Shown here piece after piece: positions 35,756 through 46,651 of a DNA stretch of 60,000 nucleotides; position 1 is the stretch's first letter, and every line of letters begins with the position of its first letter. Made by a program: the position numbers and the translations under genes. The notes under the pieces are model-generated. The model ran no database searches, was not told the origin of the DNA, and was given only the letters and a program-made list of their open reading frames with translations. The stretch comes from Branchiostoma floridae (Eukaryota > Chordata > Leptocardii > Amphioxiformes > Branchiostomatidae), in the NCBI RefSeq assembly GCF_000003815.2, contig NC_049990.1:2380572-2440571 (forward strand), written 5' to 3'.

Positions 35756-36206
35756 CGGCGAGCTAGCGGCGCTTTGAACACAGAAAATGCACACAAAGGT
35801 CTTTGATTCTGGTGAAAGAGTAATTGTTTTGACAACAATCCAAATGCTGAGACGGCAACTTTTTTTTTCTGTACTTGAAATCTTTATCAGTTTATGAAAC
35901 TTGAGGTCTGTAGTCGAGGATACCTCATTTTGTATCCATAATATTGATACTGCTATGGTCTAAAAAAAAGTTACAAACCTAGCAAAGGGCAGTCTCGTAG
36001 TCGTGTATAGACCCGAATTAGAATCTCATACATGTATATGCCAAATATTATTTGAAGGTAATATTTTTGGTTAAGGCCTCATGTTGTGTCCCTATATGTA
36101 GGTCAACAGCGAGTGTGGGTACTGGTACGATGTATTGTTTTTCTCGTTAAACCTGTTTATCAGTAGCGAACTGGACCATTAGTTTCAGTATTACTTATTC
36201 AAAGTC

Positions 36207-36262
36207 CTAGGTTCAGGTCCGGACCTGGACCTCATATTCTGGACCTGAACCTGACCTGTACA
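36207..36262. repeat. AGGTCC/GGACCT palindromic repeat
   Basis: Contains the 14-base palindrome CAGGTCCGGACCTG (36214-36227). Related gtccaggtcctgaac ... aacctggacttgaacctg sequence lies at 59938-59988. Confidence 0.6.
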
Positions 36263-37808
36263 TAAATTAACCCATGCCTTGTGAACACTTACACAATTGT
36301 AGCAAACTGGAATTTTTCTTACAATATCAGAAATATCTGACCTGCCAATGCCAGTGGTCCTGTACTTGATGAGAAGTCACTCAAGCTATATATAATTTTC
36401 CAATGACCCACCAACTGATGAAGTTACGCACAACCTTAAAGTTTGATAGACTTTGCACCTATCAACACTGTTATTGTTTCAATTAGAACAGCACACACCT
36501 TGATATGTTTACATTCCGTTTATAAGCATATTAACTCTGCAGGTATTTACCAAGATCAAAGTCTTTAGCGTGTTATTGGGGACCAAACAAGCTGTCCTTC
36601 ACATCTTTATATACATGAAAACACCTGTCAGTTCTCATAAAATGTTTTAGTGGAACTTAAAGTTCACATTCCCATGTCCCATTTCACATTCTTGAAGATT
36701 TTTACAAATGCATGAAAGCTTCCTATGAAAAAGTTTCCATGTTCAAATGCAATTGCTTACATTCAGAAACAAGTAGTTTTACTGGAAGCTATTAGGATGA
36801 AAAGAACTGAGAACTAGCTGTATGGAGAAAGTCACAACAAGAAACTACAGTTTCAATGAAAACTGCAAGGGGTCCAAAATCTAGTGACATTCCTTTAGGC
36901 AGAAAACTACCTGCTGCCCAATGTAAGTTGTTTATTTTCTATAAACTTAGTTTCAACTTTTTGACTTCTTCTGTTATCTAGTGAAAACATACAATTCAAA
37001 GAAGCATAAAAACAATGAAAATTGAAAAGTTTTGCAACAGGTACTGCACAAACCAAGCAACTAACCTGAAACAGCCTCCTTCTTTCCATACAAACATGGG
37101 CTAATATTTTCCCAACTACCCAGAATGCCTTTGTGCTCTATCTCAAAAGGGGAGGGGGGTATTGAGACATTGTTTACAGTCGCCCGTCTGGGTTTACCTA
37201 CCCAAGCCATCAATCACCCACTTGTTGAATGCACATTGACAATAAAATCTCACCTGCCAAACGGGAATGTGCCCCGCTAGTCATGACCATAAAGCTTGCA
37301 AGATGTGACCAAGGTCACAAAACAACTTACAACTCTACCAAAAATATGGTCAGAAGTTTATAAAAACCGAGGGCTGGAAAGAAAACTTCAATATCTGACA
37401 CCATTCACCCCCTAAAAACTGTGCACAAATGTTACGTACAGATAAGTTAAACAATAAATTTTCTTGGTGCTTGACCCGTTTATAGCAAAAATCTGGATGA
37501 AAACAAGATGGAAACAAAGAAGGCTACGAAGAACTTGAATCTGACTATATATTTACTTCTTGAAACTGTGTGCACCAACTTGTACAGTCTTTCCCCTCAG
37601 ACTTAGTTTTCATGTTGGTTCCCCAGATCAAAACTGTTCATTTTATCTGATTCGAGGAATCAAATTAATTAATTGTATTTATGTGGCTTTTTCTTAATTG
37701 TGTGAAGATTTTGCTTGCTTGATGTTGCCCATGTCTGACTTCAAACAAGAAAACAAACAAAAAGTAAAGGTCACCAAAAGTATGCCCTGGGTCAGACACC
37801 AGCCTGTC

Positions 37809-37821
37809 AGGTCAAAGTTCA
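37809..37821 (+). promoter_or_regulatory. DR1 motif (AGGTCA-A-AGTTCA)
   Basis: A DR1 of HNF4/PPAR-RXR type, framed by the inverted repeat CCTGTCAG ... CTGACAGG. It lies about 120 bases before a stretch with OTX-like sites. Confidence 0.35.
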
Positions 37822-37929
37822 GGCTGACAGGTTAAGAAACGAGGATTAATCCTGTTAAAAATTCAACCTCTGCAGAAAAGGGCCGCATGTTCTAAAGCAA
37901 GACAAACAAAAGGGCGGGTTGGGCGATGA

Positions 37930-37990
37930 TAATCCGCCAGGCTACGCGGGTACAAAGCGTGCCGGTAATTTGCTGGATTACGGGATTCCG
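37930..37990. promoter_or_regulatory. Cluster of OTX/Bicoid-type TAATCC sites
   Basis: TAATCC at 37930-37935 and GGATTA at 37975-37980 with a nearby GGATTCC lie in a GC-richer island. The stretch ends where a 170-bp tandem array begins. Candidate enhancer only. Confidence 0.25.
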
Positions 37991-37999
37991 AAGACGGGG

Positions 38000-38470
38000 G
38001 CTTCCTTTTTAAAGACCTTCCTGTGACACTTCCGGTTGACTTGTTCAGAGAAACTTTTCAAGGATACCGGTAGTACCCTGATGAAACTTTTATGTTATGA
38101 ACACAACTTTAAATATGCATCTTTTCTGATATTTTGAGGGAGTGCCATGGCTCACTGTCACCACCTAGGAGATCTTTTTTAAAGACCTTCCTGTGTGACA
38201 CTTCCGGTTGACTTGTTCAGAGGAAAAAACTTTTCAAGGATACCCTGAAACTTTTATGTAATATGAACAATTTCAAACATGTCTTTTCTTGACAATTGGT
38301 GAGGTGTTTGCGGGAGGGCCATCGCTCACTTGCACACTTTCAGTGACATCCTTTTTAAAGACCTTCCGGTGACACTTCCGGCGGACTTGTTCGGAGCAAA
38401 AAACTTTTCAAGGATACCATGAAACTTTTATGTTTTGAACACGACTTAAAACATGCCTATTGTTTTTTTC
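38000..38470. repeat. Three-copy array, about 170 bp unit
   Basis: tttttaaagaccttcc with cacttccggttgacttgttc and acttttcaaggatacc returns at about 38006, 38176 and 38353. Confidence 0.9.
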
Positions 38471-40786
38471 TGACATTGTCTAAAAATATATATATTTGAC
38501 AGAGAGATCCGAAGGCAAATAAACATAACAACGCATATATTTGAACTAGAAACAAAGAGGATTCAAAAGACCCCTGTAACAGAATGGTACAGTCTGAAAT
38601 CCTACCCATTCCATTGTCTTCAACACCTTACTGGAATGTACCACTTACCTAACAGGGGGGAACCTCAATGTGCATACAGTTTCCTTACAAAAAGGGCAAG
38701 ATAGCAGAATAATCAAGAGGGATTCTCCTGCAGGCCATTCTCTGCATTTTAGGGTCAAGCAAGACCATCATTATAGTAACTCATTAACTAGCTTCCTCAT
38801 TGAGGGAACCAATTATCACACCCGTCCTTTGTTCCATTGACAAACAGTAGATATAATAAAAAATCCATTCACAATATTTCACTGAGTTCTGCAGCCTACA
38901 ACAAAGAAAAAAAAATCAACCTTTTAACAATGGCAACAAAATCATTGGCTAACTCCTAGACAAGGGTAAAAGGGTCGCATATTGTGTTACATACATGTAT
39001 CGAAACAAAGAAAACGACTTACCTCTGCGTAAGAGTGTAGTCAAATTCAAGTCCAGTGAAAACTTGTGAAAACAGCGCACACAACTCTTTCGGACTTCAA
39101 CTCCAACCAGACAAAAACAACCCGCCAAGTCCGACCTTTGGTCAAGGGAACCTTCAGGTAACAACCAGGATAACGAAACCACAAAGATTTCCTCCCAACT
39201 TGTAGGTAAAGTTCCTCCCAGAGAAACCCAGCCCAGCCATGTGCTGGCTTCAACAACGTTTGCTCACACAATAGAACGAGTGCCGCCAGGAAACAACACA
39301 CGAATCCACCGCCAGGCTTGCAACAAAGGGAAACTTTAAAGTACAGGACGTCAGAGCAGGCAGGTGTCGCCCAGGTGACTGGGACCTCGCCCGGTTTTGT
39401 GGTTTTCTGTGCATACCTGGCATACCTGGCAGCCTTCCAGCCACCTATGTCTCACCTGTGATCATTAAAAAACACCTGGGGAACCTTTCAACTCTCACCT
39501 CTGACCCTTAAAAACCTCAGTAACAGAACATTCCTTGAACATTCTATTCCAAGTAACTTTCACCTACGTACCCAACTCACCTGAAAGTTTAAATCCCCTG
39601 GTTGAACTCTGAACTTTAACCTTTGCCCTGCCTACTCCCCACACAGCTGTGTGCTTCTATAAATAGCTGAAGGTGATTTGAAGTGACCTTTGTGTTTGTG
39701 TGAGTAATGCTTCACTGGTTACCATGGGAACCTGGATAATATGCAAACCAGTTGGTGCAGAGGACAAAGCAATTCAATTTTGTGGTTTCAGGCACTATTG
39801 GGGGGCAAAATTTGGGAACAAGACAACTGAAATCATGAGGATTTGCAGTAAGTATGCAGTCAAAGCTGCCCAAGAAGACCAGTAAAGATCAAGAAAAAAA
39901 ACAGCCTTTGTGGACAGGCGGTCCTTTTTTACAGGTGGTTACTTTACAAGGTTTGACTATGTACATTAACTGTACATGTTTGAATCTAATATCTGCTAGC
40001 AAATGTACAAAAATGGTCATAAAAACATGATCATTTTGTTGACAGATGAACAACAACCACACAAGAGATGCAACCAGGGCTGTCTCCAGCTCATTTTTCT
40101 GTCCAGCTAAACACAGACATATCCTGATCCCCACACCCCCACCTCCTGGACTGTCTGTCAGTGCAGCTCTATCCTACTGTTTGGGACACAAGCAGCACTC
40201 ATCACGACCTCATACGCCCCCTGATCCATGAGTGGACATGTTTAGTTCTGTCATGTTGTCACACAGCCAACAGGCTTCAGCTGGCTGCTGTACAAGGTGT
40301 CAATTCGAATGTAACATAGTGGATACTCTAATATGTCGCATATCATGAGCCCTGGGGTATGTAAATTGTTGATCCTTGCAGCCATAAGCTTATTTGTGCA
40401 TATCTACAAGACATTGTTATATAATTGATAAAATAACATCGCAATAATTATCAAACCAAGCTTAGGTAGGAAAGTATTTGGTGTCTATTTACACATCTAC
40501 AACACACGCTCACATGCAAAGTCACACGCGCACACTTGTATACAAACAGTGACTTACACACACACAATTACACATACACACGCACACATACACTCAAAAC
40601 AGACACCCACAAAGACTAGTTCACATTCATGTACTATTTATTCATTTACTCACTCTCTCTCTCTCATGTCCTCGCTCACAAACTATCTCCTTACTCACAC
40701 TTGCTCAAATACAGCTTTGCTTGCCATAGAATGTCAACTTAGGATGCATGTTGTTTGTTTGTTTGTTTGTTTGTTTACCAACTCAC

Positions 40787-40845
40787 CATTGGAAGGCTCC
40801 AAAGTGGAAGTACACCATCCCTAGGCCGTACAGGAAGTTGGCGTC
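40787..40845 (-). CDS. KDM6A: KDM6A exon: TPR2 (FLYGLGMVYFHFGAFQW)
   Basis: This 59-base exon starts in phase 0 after ATTTCAG and ends in phase 2 before the strong donor GTGAGT. It encodes DANFLYGLGMVYFHFGAFQW; the tryptophan codon is split TG|G with the next exon. Human KDM6A (recalled) has FLYGLGLVYFHYNAFQW here, the first helix of TPR2. The strong match over so short an exon, together with compatible phases, makes the call secure. A (GTTT)n microsatellite sits immediately downstream in the intron (about 40749-40776). Confidence 0.94.
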
Positions 40846-41275
40846 CTGAAATCATGACAAGGATCGTTAGAACATTTCACTAATTATGATAAACGAAACC
40901 ACAAACTTTCTGTAAATCTAAGGTCTTAATAATATGCTATTTCTCGTAGAGTGTAATCAACCATTCAAACTCCACATAATTTGTGGCCATACCACTCCAA
41001 CTAATAATGTGCAGAGCAATATTGATGCGTCAACATAATTTTATCCCCTCATCTTAATCTCTAAGCAGATCCTACAGTGCCATAAGATAGCCAAGGAGTA
41101 TAGCCGGCCAAAGGGAGTCAGACGGGCTCCAGTAGCATAAACACTCCTAGGCCGACTTCACTCCTCTGGCAACTGATGCTATCTTATGCTACCGTAGGAT
41201 CTGCTTGGATATCACCCCACCTTTTTTAAATGAGACTTGGAGAAATTCTCGAAGAAAAAGAAAGTTTTTACTGAC
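40846..41275 (-). other. KDM6A 430-bp intron carrying a MITE
   Basis: This short intron lies between the 50- and 59-base exons, with donor GTCAGT and acceptor ATTTCAG. More than a third of it is a MULE-like MITE copy (41055-41212). Removing that copy would leave an intron under 300 bases. Confidence 0.85.
41055..41212. mobile_element. MULE-like MITE in the 430-bp KDM6A intron
   Basis: Left end TAATCTCTAAGCAGATCCTA and right end TAGGATCTGCTTGGATATCA are diverged versions of the same termini. The flanking duplication has decayed. Confidence 0.75.
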
Positions 41276-41325
41276 CTTCCAGTAGTCCTCCTTCAGGCTG
41301 AAGAACTTCTGGTAAGCTGACATTG
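41276..41325 (-). CDS. KDM6A: KDM6A exon: TPR1 helix B (AMSAYQKFFSLKEDYWK)
   Basis: This 50-base exon starts with the last two bases of an alanine codon (G from the previous exon plus CA) and ends in phase 0. The acceptor is TTTCTGCAG and the donor GTCAGT. The peptide AMSAYQKFFSLKEDYWK corresponds to human ALSAYQRYYSLQSDYWK (recalled): helix B of the first TPR and the linker. The exon is very short but its frame and phase join the exons on both sides without any adjustment. It lies only 430 bases from the next exon, the one compact part of the gene in this window. Confidence 0.93.
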
Positions 41326-41639
41326 CTGCAGAAACACAGAGGAATGAAAAACTTACAAAGAAGAACATACAGTAGAACATTAAGTGCAATTTCCACGTCT
41401 GCAAAATAACATGGTTATTCGTTATTGTTTGTCAGAAATCTTTGACAAAATATATCGATCGAGTCTTGTATTTATTCTTTTATCTTCAACACTATTCCAG
41501 ATAATTTGTACTATTGCATGATCCTTAAACATTATGTTTCTGCCCAGTATGCATTTCTCTTTACATATTTTATGTTTCAACACACAACAAGCCAGTATGA
41601 ATTAAATGCTATCTTTCTGCACCATACAATATTTCTTCA

Positions 41640-41790
41640 CCTATCCCTGACAGTACTGCAAAGTTCCTTACAATACCGACCCACCCCTGACAGTACTGAA
41701 CAGACCCTTACCATACCGATCCATCTCTGACAGTACTGAACAGTCCCTTACAATACCGACCCACCCCTGACAGCACTGAACAGTCCCTGC
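41640..41790. repeat. 40-bp minisatellite, nearly four copies
   Basis: Unit ccctgacagtactgaacagt followed by cccttacaataccgacccac. Confidence 0.9.
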
Positions 41791-42173
41791 CCTAAACACA
41801 GTATTCTGTTAGGTTCAGTTCACTTCAGACCTGACATTTTCCTCCCAGGACACACAGATAAGAAGGTCATCCAAGGTCGGCTACAACCATATGTTTTATG
41901 TGAAGGTCAACGTCAAGGGCAAGACGAGTCTGGACAGGCACTTCCGACGTGCCAAACATTCCAGTTTCTTTAAGGAAGTTCCCTGTCCAGATTAAGACTA
42001 TTTCAGGAAACTTGAACAGGACAGGACAAGGTAACGCACTGACAACAAACCCTCCCTAATTGACATGCTATTAAAATGGAAATTTGATTGGCTTGTTGTA
42101 TGTTTGAAGCATCTTCTATGTTATCTTGTTTTACCTCCGCAGAGGAGATGGGGCATTTATCTGGCTAGCACAT

Positions 42174-42330
42174 GTGTGTGTGTGTGTGTGTGTGTGTTTG
42201 CCTATGTGTGTGTGTGTGCATAACTGCCTGTTTTCGTGCATGTCTGCACATTTGCCTGTTTGTACATTTGTGTGCGCGCGCATGCGTGCGTGCGCGCATG
42301 CGTGCGTGCGTGCGTGCGTGCGTGCGTGTG
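42174..42330. repeat. TG and TGCG microsatellites
   Basis: (TG)n near 42176-42218 and (GCGT/GCGC)n near 42271-42328, purine-pyrimidine alternating DNA able to adopt the Z form. Confidence 0.9.
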
Positions 42331-44187
42331 AGCTCCTGATTTCTTTCCATCTCTTTAATCATTGCTTCATTTTATTTTACATTCATCTAAGGAAGATGTA
42401 CACATTTTATGAAACATCAAGACTTCCTACATGCCCGTACTGTTTCTATCTGTATAATGTGTGAATTCTGTGATGAAAGTTTGTAATTTGAGTAATTTGT
42501 AACAGTCCCGTTACTGGAGTATAGAACAGCTGTGGTAGGTTCTATCTCCTGTCTGTCAAGGACGTGACCTTGAACAGGAGTGATGGAAGGTTCTCACATC
42601 CTGGTCATGTCAGGGGCGTCAACCAAGCTCATTTGTCAAAGGTTTACCAACACCAGTGGTCAGTGGACGAACAGTACTTACAAAAAAGAGACAATTTCAA
42701 AGACTGCAAACAAGGGCTTTAATTTTTTTCCGTCATACTCATTGTTAGGGAGGCCATTGTTGTTGATTTTCCTGGTTAAACGTATCATTTCAAGCTCCAG
42801 AAAATGTATTTTGAATAGTTTTAAATTATGAAGTCCAGATTCTTTAGACAGATGGGGTAATATTTTTTCCCATTCTAACAAAAACAGGACAACCCCAGTA
42901 AAAACCATACCTGCTATGACATCCTTAAGTTTAATCAAACTGACTTTCGCTTTGAAGCTCTTCTAAAACTGCTGGCTAGACAAACTGTGAAAAACGTCTA
43001 ACTGTACACAATGTACACATTTTGACAAACTTCGCTCTGAGCTGAGGTATATTTAAAGTCTTTACCGTTTCAAATCAGCAACATTTAACAAAGCTGGCTT
43101 GACTGAAAAAAAGGATCATTTTTCTGTGAAAATGACTAACTATGACGCCACATTTACACATGTACACATTTTGACAAACTTCACTCTAAGCTAAGGTGTA
43201 TCATTTCAGTTTAAAGTCTTAACTGTTTAAAATCCGCAACATTAAACAAAGCTCCGCCCAGTTTGCGCCCCTTGCCCCGCCCGGACAGGTGATCTGAGCA
43301 CACCTGTCCTGGAGCACACCTGTGTCCTTACCCTCCTTAGTTCAGGCAAGCTCCTTAAGCAAACACCCTTAAGTCCGCTAATGTTCCCCCTGTTATTCTA
43401 GCAGCCAAGTGTTGGCCGTCTGGGCCCCTGCCAATGTTTGGGTGCCCCTGCCTCATTGTTTCCTGTAAATCAACCCCACCACCCCTGTCTGCTGTAGTGG
43501 TACATCCCGTCAAGGTCGGGCAGTTCGGAAGTCACCAAGGACGGGGTTCGTTAACGTGACTAATTGGCACTACCTTTTAATTACTGAGAAACCTGTACTG
43601 AAAATTAGCTTGAAGCATGAAATCCTCATTAGCAAGATTACTTATTTGATAAAAATATCTTCCTCGTTAGTATTCCTAAAAAAGAGTTCTCTTTTTACAC
43701 CCTTTAAATCACATGGTTGCTTCCGACCAACAACGGACCGTACCAACTGTGCATGTTGTGGGGAAGGTAAAGATTCATTTTTCTGACAGTTTACAAACCA
43801 AGGTTACAGTTTTTGTCTGCCACCCACCTAGGCTTCTACCTTTTCTTCTGATAACCTTGAACCTCAAGGTGAAGGAATTAAAGATAAGAGGTCAAAGGGA
43901 TTAAGACTTTTTATTCCTCAAGGAAGTGGAGGGGGAGCTTATCATGTTTATGTTCTTTACATAATCACTGGTGTAAAACCCGTTTCCTTCGCCTGGAGCA
44001 TGTGTTACACACTACAATAGTTACTATAGGTGTGTGATTTTTAACAATCACATATACATTTAGGATTAAATGTGGTCTTTTTTTTTTATTCCGACTTCCG
44101 GTTATGCTTGGATCCTTGTTGGTTTATGCATCTTCACAAATCCACCAGATTTCCTTGACCTTTAGCTTACACGAAGTCAACCTGGAA

Positions 44188-44355
44188 TATTGTTAGTGCA
44201 TTTAAGTTTGCGTGGTTTTAAGTTCGCGGTAGCACCTTCACTGTAGTCTCTTACTGCCATAGAAAAACGTTTGCAGTGGTTTAAGTCCACGGTGAAGTGG
44301 CCACCACAAAAAACGCAAACATAAAATCACCGCAGACATTTCTGCATTCACAGTA
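44188..44355. mobile_element. Older copy of the CTGTAAATGCA MITE with CpG decay
   Basis: Aligns with 19855-20066 by eye (tgcatttaag, tcactgtagtctcttactg, ttctgcattcacagta), but many CpG sites have become TpG or CpA (ttcgcgg to tttgcag or tccacgg) and about 45 bases are missing inside. Confidence 0.7.
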
Positions 44356-45454
44356 CAGGATGATGTCAGCATACTTAAGTAGGGGACATGAAAAGGGCCA
44401 TGATTGAACTCTCAAAGCTAAGGACTCACAACAAAGGGTTCAGAACAAGGATAAAGCACTCTGACATTCTTCTGCGAGTGTGATTTTATTTCTGCAAATT
44501 TCAGGTTGAAGATTGGTATTTTAACAATTATATCATTTAAAGATTTGTTAGACACCTGAATGAAGTTCAAATCATTTCAAATTTGAGGTAAGAAATGCAT
44601 ACTAGATAGTAAGGGACAGTTCATTATCCATTTGATTTAGGAGAGACAGACTTTTATATCAACTATTTCAACATCTAAGATTGTATACAATGAACGACCC
44701 CTCAGTCCAGTATACCCATGAATAACCCAACACCCCACTGTTGCATGTGTCCATACTTTAACGCACCATTAATACACAGTTACGCACTGTCAACTTGTAA
44801 CCTAAATGTGTCAAAACTGTAAGACTGTCTGTGTTTGCTTTAACTTGTCATGCATTGAAATAGTCTGGGCAGAATACCTTCCTAATTGTTTATTCTGAAT
44901 TATTAAAAATTGACACGGAACCGCTCTCATTTGTTTATAAATCACACTTGACAATCTATGAAAAAAAAGTTGTAATTTGGTCCTAAATTTATCTAGCCAT
45001 ACTGAAATGAAGTTTGTATCTTTGCCGATGTAGACCCTCTAGAAATACCGGTCCTTATGTATACTTTATGTACCCTTTCCCCCGTGATTTGAATTACAAA
45101 AGTGTGTGCAAACCTATACATACAACCAGCACATTTTGAACAACACAAAATACAGGTAACATGACTTCAATGCCGGAGGTATTAAAGAATAAATACTCAT
45201 TACAATATAATCTGCAAACAGTTACCAGGGAAGAACAAAAAATATCATTCGGTAGATTGAAAACTACATAAAGGGTTAAAGTTAACCATTTAAATATAAA
45301 CATAACATGCCAAAAGCTTCAGGAAGTGCTAAAAAATGGTTAAAAGACTTCAACATTTCGTGGAGAATTTTTTTTATAATCCTGCAACGGAAAATGTTAC
45401 AGGTGTATATCCCATCATCCCCTGGGACTGACATTGCATGTTGATCAGCGACAC

Positions 45455-45467
45455 AGGTCAAAGTTCA
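45455..45467 (+). promoter_or_regulatory. DR1 motif (AGGTCA-A-AGTTCA)
   Basis: Same 13-mer as at 37809, followed 11 bases later by another AGGTCA half-site. Confidence 0.35.
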
Positions 45468-46453
45468 GGGCCAAAGGTCAGGGCTACCCGTGGTGATAAT
45501 ATAGGCGTGTCACACAACAACAGCACTTGATTTATAGAACCACTCTACGAAATTCCCCTAAGCCTTATAAAATAAAGACAGAGTATTTTGTGAGTGTAGC
45601 AAGATGCATACTTTATGCATGTAGAGAACTGCGTAAAATTTGATGTGAAAAAAGAAATTGGAGAACTGCTATTTTCAGTTTGCAATGTGTTGATGTGTAG
45701 GGGCTGATTTGAGAGGCTACAGCAGGAAAGGAGAGCCCCCTTGTGGTCTGAATCAGAACTGCAGTTGGCAGCTTGCACCGAGTCTTTCAGGCTTTTCCCA
45801 GTTTGGTTGACCTTTGGTGACCTTGTAAGCCTTAGGTGGTGAAATGTTACAAGATGCAGTTTGTAGCAAAGTTCCTGAGGGATAGCTACATCATGGCTAC
45901 ACCATAAGACTACTGAAATTGCTACACCAAAGGACTACTAAAATGGACATTATGAAGGGAGCTTCCTTCCCAATGCTATAAAAAATTTACGGAATGGGTC
46001 CGTTGAGTTTTACTAATAACTTCCTGTATAAATCATGGATAACTGTTGAATGATAATGATGTATGTTCATATACTGTAAGGTTTTACCAGAAATTTTGCA
46101 CAGTGGGGGTTAGGTACTGAAGGCCGCCTTCGAATGGTGCAAGCCAAACATGACATGACAACAGTACGAGGGTCTGGAAATTTTCAAATTCTTAGTAACC
46201 CCCTCTACCACTTCTTCCTGCATTTAAGCAACAAATCTTGTGGAGTAAAGCTTCCCCTCTGTTACAGCCATACTCCAAAGCCAAATGGGAATCTTTTAAC
46301 AGTTTTAATTAGTGTTGCCTGGAAAGAAACATCCCCGTGCTGGTTCCAACATAGCAAAGCATAGGAGCCTAAGCAAAGCGGTGCCTAAATTACAGCGTAG
46401 GGACCCCTATGCTCAAATCTATGCAACTGATATTAACATTTCAGGTGAAAGTA

Positions 46454-46466
46454 TGACCTCTGACCT
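46454..46466 (-). promoter_or_regulatory. Perfect DR1 across the donor of the first TPR exon
   Basis: AGGTCA-G-AGGTCA on the minus strand begins with the last two exon bases (AG) and runs into the intron; its GTCAGA is the splice donor. Confidence 0.4.
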
Positions 46467-46573
46467 TTTGGGTAATCCTCCAACAGCAGGTGAAAGTGTC
46501 CCAGCTGACAGTACAGGTGTGGGTCCACCTGGTCACCTGCCTTCCGAATCTCCTGCTCCAGGTACGAGATTCC
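46465..46573 (-). CDS. KDM6A: KDM6A exon: start of TPR region (CQLGHFHLLLEDYPK)
   Basis: This 109-base exon begins in phase 0 after the acceptor TATTTTCCAG and ends in phase 1 before the donor GTCAGA. It encodes 36 residues from GISYLEQEIRK through GDQVDPHLY to CQLGHFHLLLEDYPK, then the first base of the next codon. Human KDM6A (from memory) reads CQLGHFNLLLEDYPK at the same place, and counting its residues gives an exon of the same 36 codons. The segment contains helix A of the first TPR. The donor is weak: position +3 is C instead of A/G. It overlaps a perfect DR1 nuclear-receptor-type motif (46454-46466). A 67-base near-identical copy of the exon's first part lies 146 bases upstream in the gene at 46652-46718. 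This copy is taken as the working exon because it has the complete frame, the polypyrimidine tract and both splice sites. Confidence 0.93.
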
Positions 46574-46595
46574 CTGGAAAATATCAAACAATACA

Positions 46596-46651
46596 GGTGA
46601 GTACAGGTGTGACAGTACAGGTGTGACAGGACAGGTGTGACAGGACAGGTG
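46596..46651. repeat. 14-bp minisatellite derived from exon sequence
   Basis: Unit acaggtgtgacagg/t, four copies, between the working exon and its partial copy. The unit resembles exon bases 46506-46522. Confidence 0.85.

Larger units (their letters stand above)
21985..40786 (-). other. KDM6A 18.8-kb intron
   Basis: Bounded by the donor GTGAGT (40781-40786) and the acceptor TTCTCCAG. Contents: exon-fragment array to 22377, CRE/CArG cluster (22858-23079), a three-copy repeat with an inserted element (23675-24440), a gap of N (24518-25106), a fold-back element (27536-27611), a degenerate tandem array (28380-29680), plus-strand promoter candidates (30293-30441, 33062-33140), tandem arrays (31040-31550, 32542-32960, 38000-38470) and a tRNA-like box pair (35697-35755). 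No exon is recognisable in 25500-27500, 34400-35600, 36300-37800 or 38500-40700. Confidence 0.8.
41326..46464 (-). other. KDM6A 5.1-kb intron
   Basis: Bounded by the weak donor GTCAGA and the acceptor TTTCTGCAG. It contains a 40-bp tandem repeat (41640-41790), TG/TGCG microsatellites (42174-42330), a GC-richer stretch at 43250-43540 without recognisable coding, a decayed MITE (44188-44355) and a DR1 motif (45455-45467). The rest is plain AT-rich intron. Confidence 0.8.
1..46573 (-). other. KDM6A: KDM6A/UTX gene body, partial (N-terminal TPR exons and introns)
   Basis: Five minus-strand exons splice in frame into a peptide that matches the N-terminal TPR region of vertebrate KDM6A (UTX), as recalled from memory, without gaps. 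The family demethylates H3K27me3/me2 with a C-terminal JmjC domain and works in the nucleus as part of the KMT2C/KMT2D (MLL3/4) complexes, where the TPRs mediate protein contacts. Only TPR coding sequence is present here; the JmjC domain would lie beyond position 1 and the start codon beyond 46573. Introns measure 5139, 430, 18802 and 21681 bp. A TPR-bearing KDM6 points to the UTX type rather than vertebrate KDM6B. An amphioxus gene would be the pre-duplication counterpart of KDM6A/UTY, so the symbol denotes orthology to that clade. Confidence 0.9.

Noticed and set aside
35690-35772. Functional tRNA gene
   Set aside because: No acceptor stem or anticodon arm could be folded around the B box.
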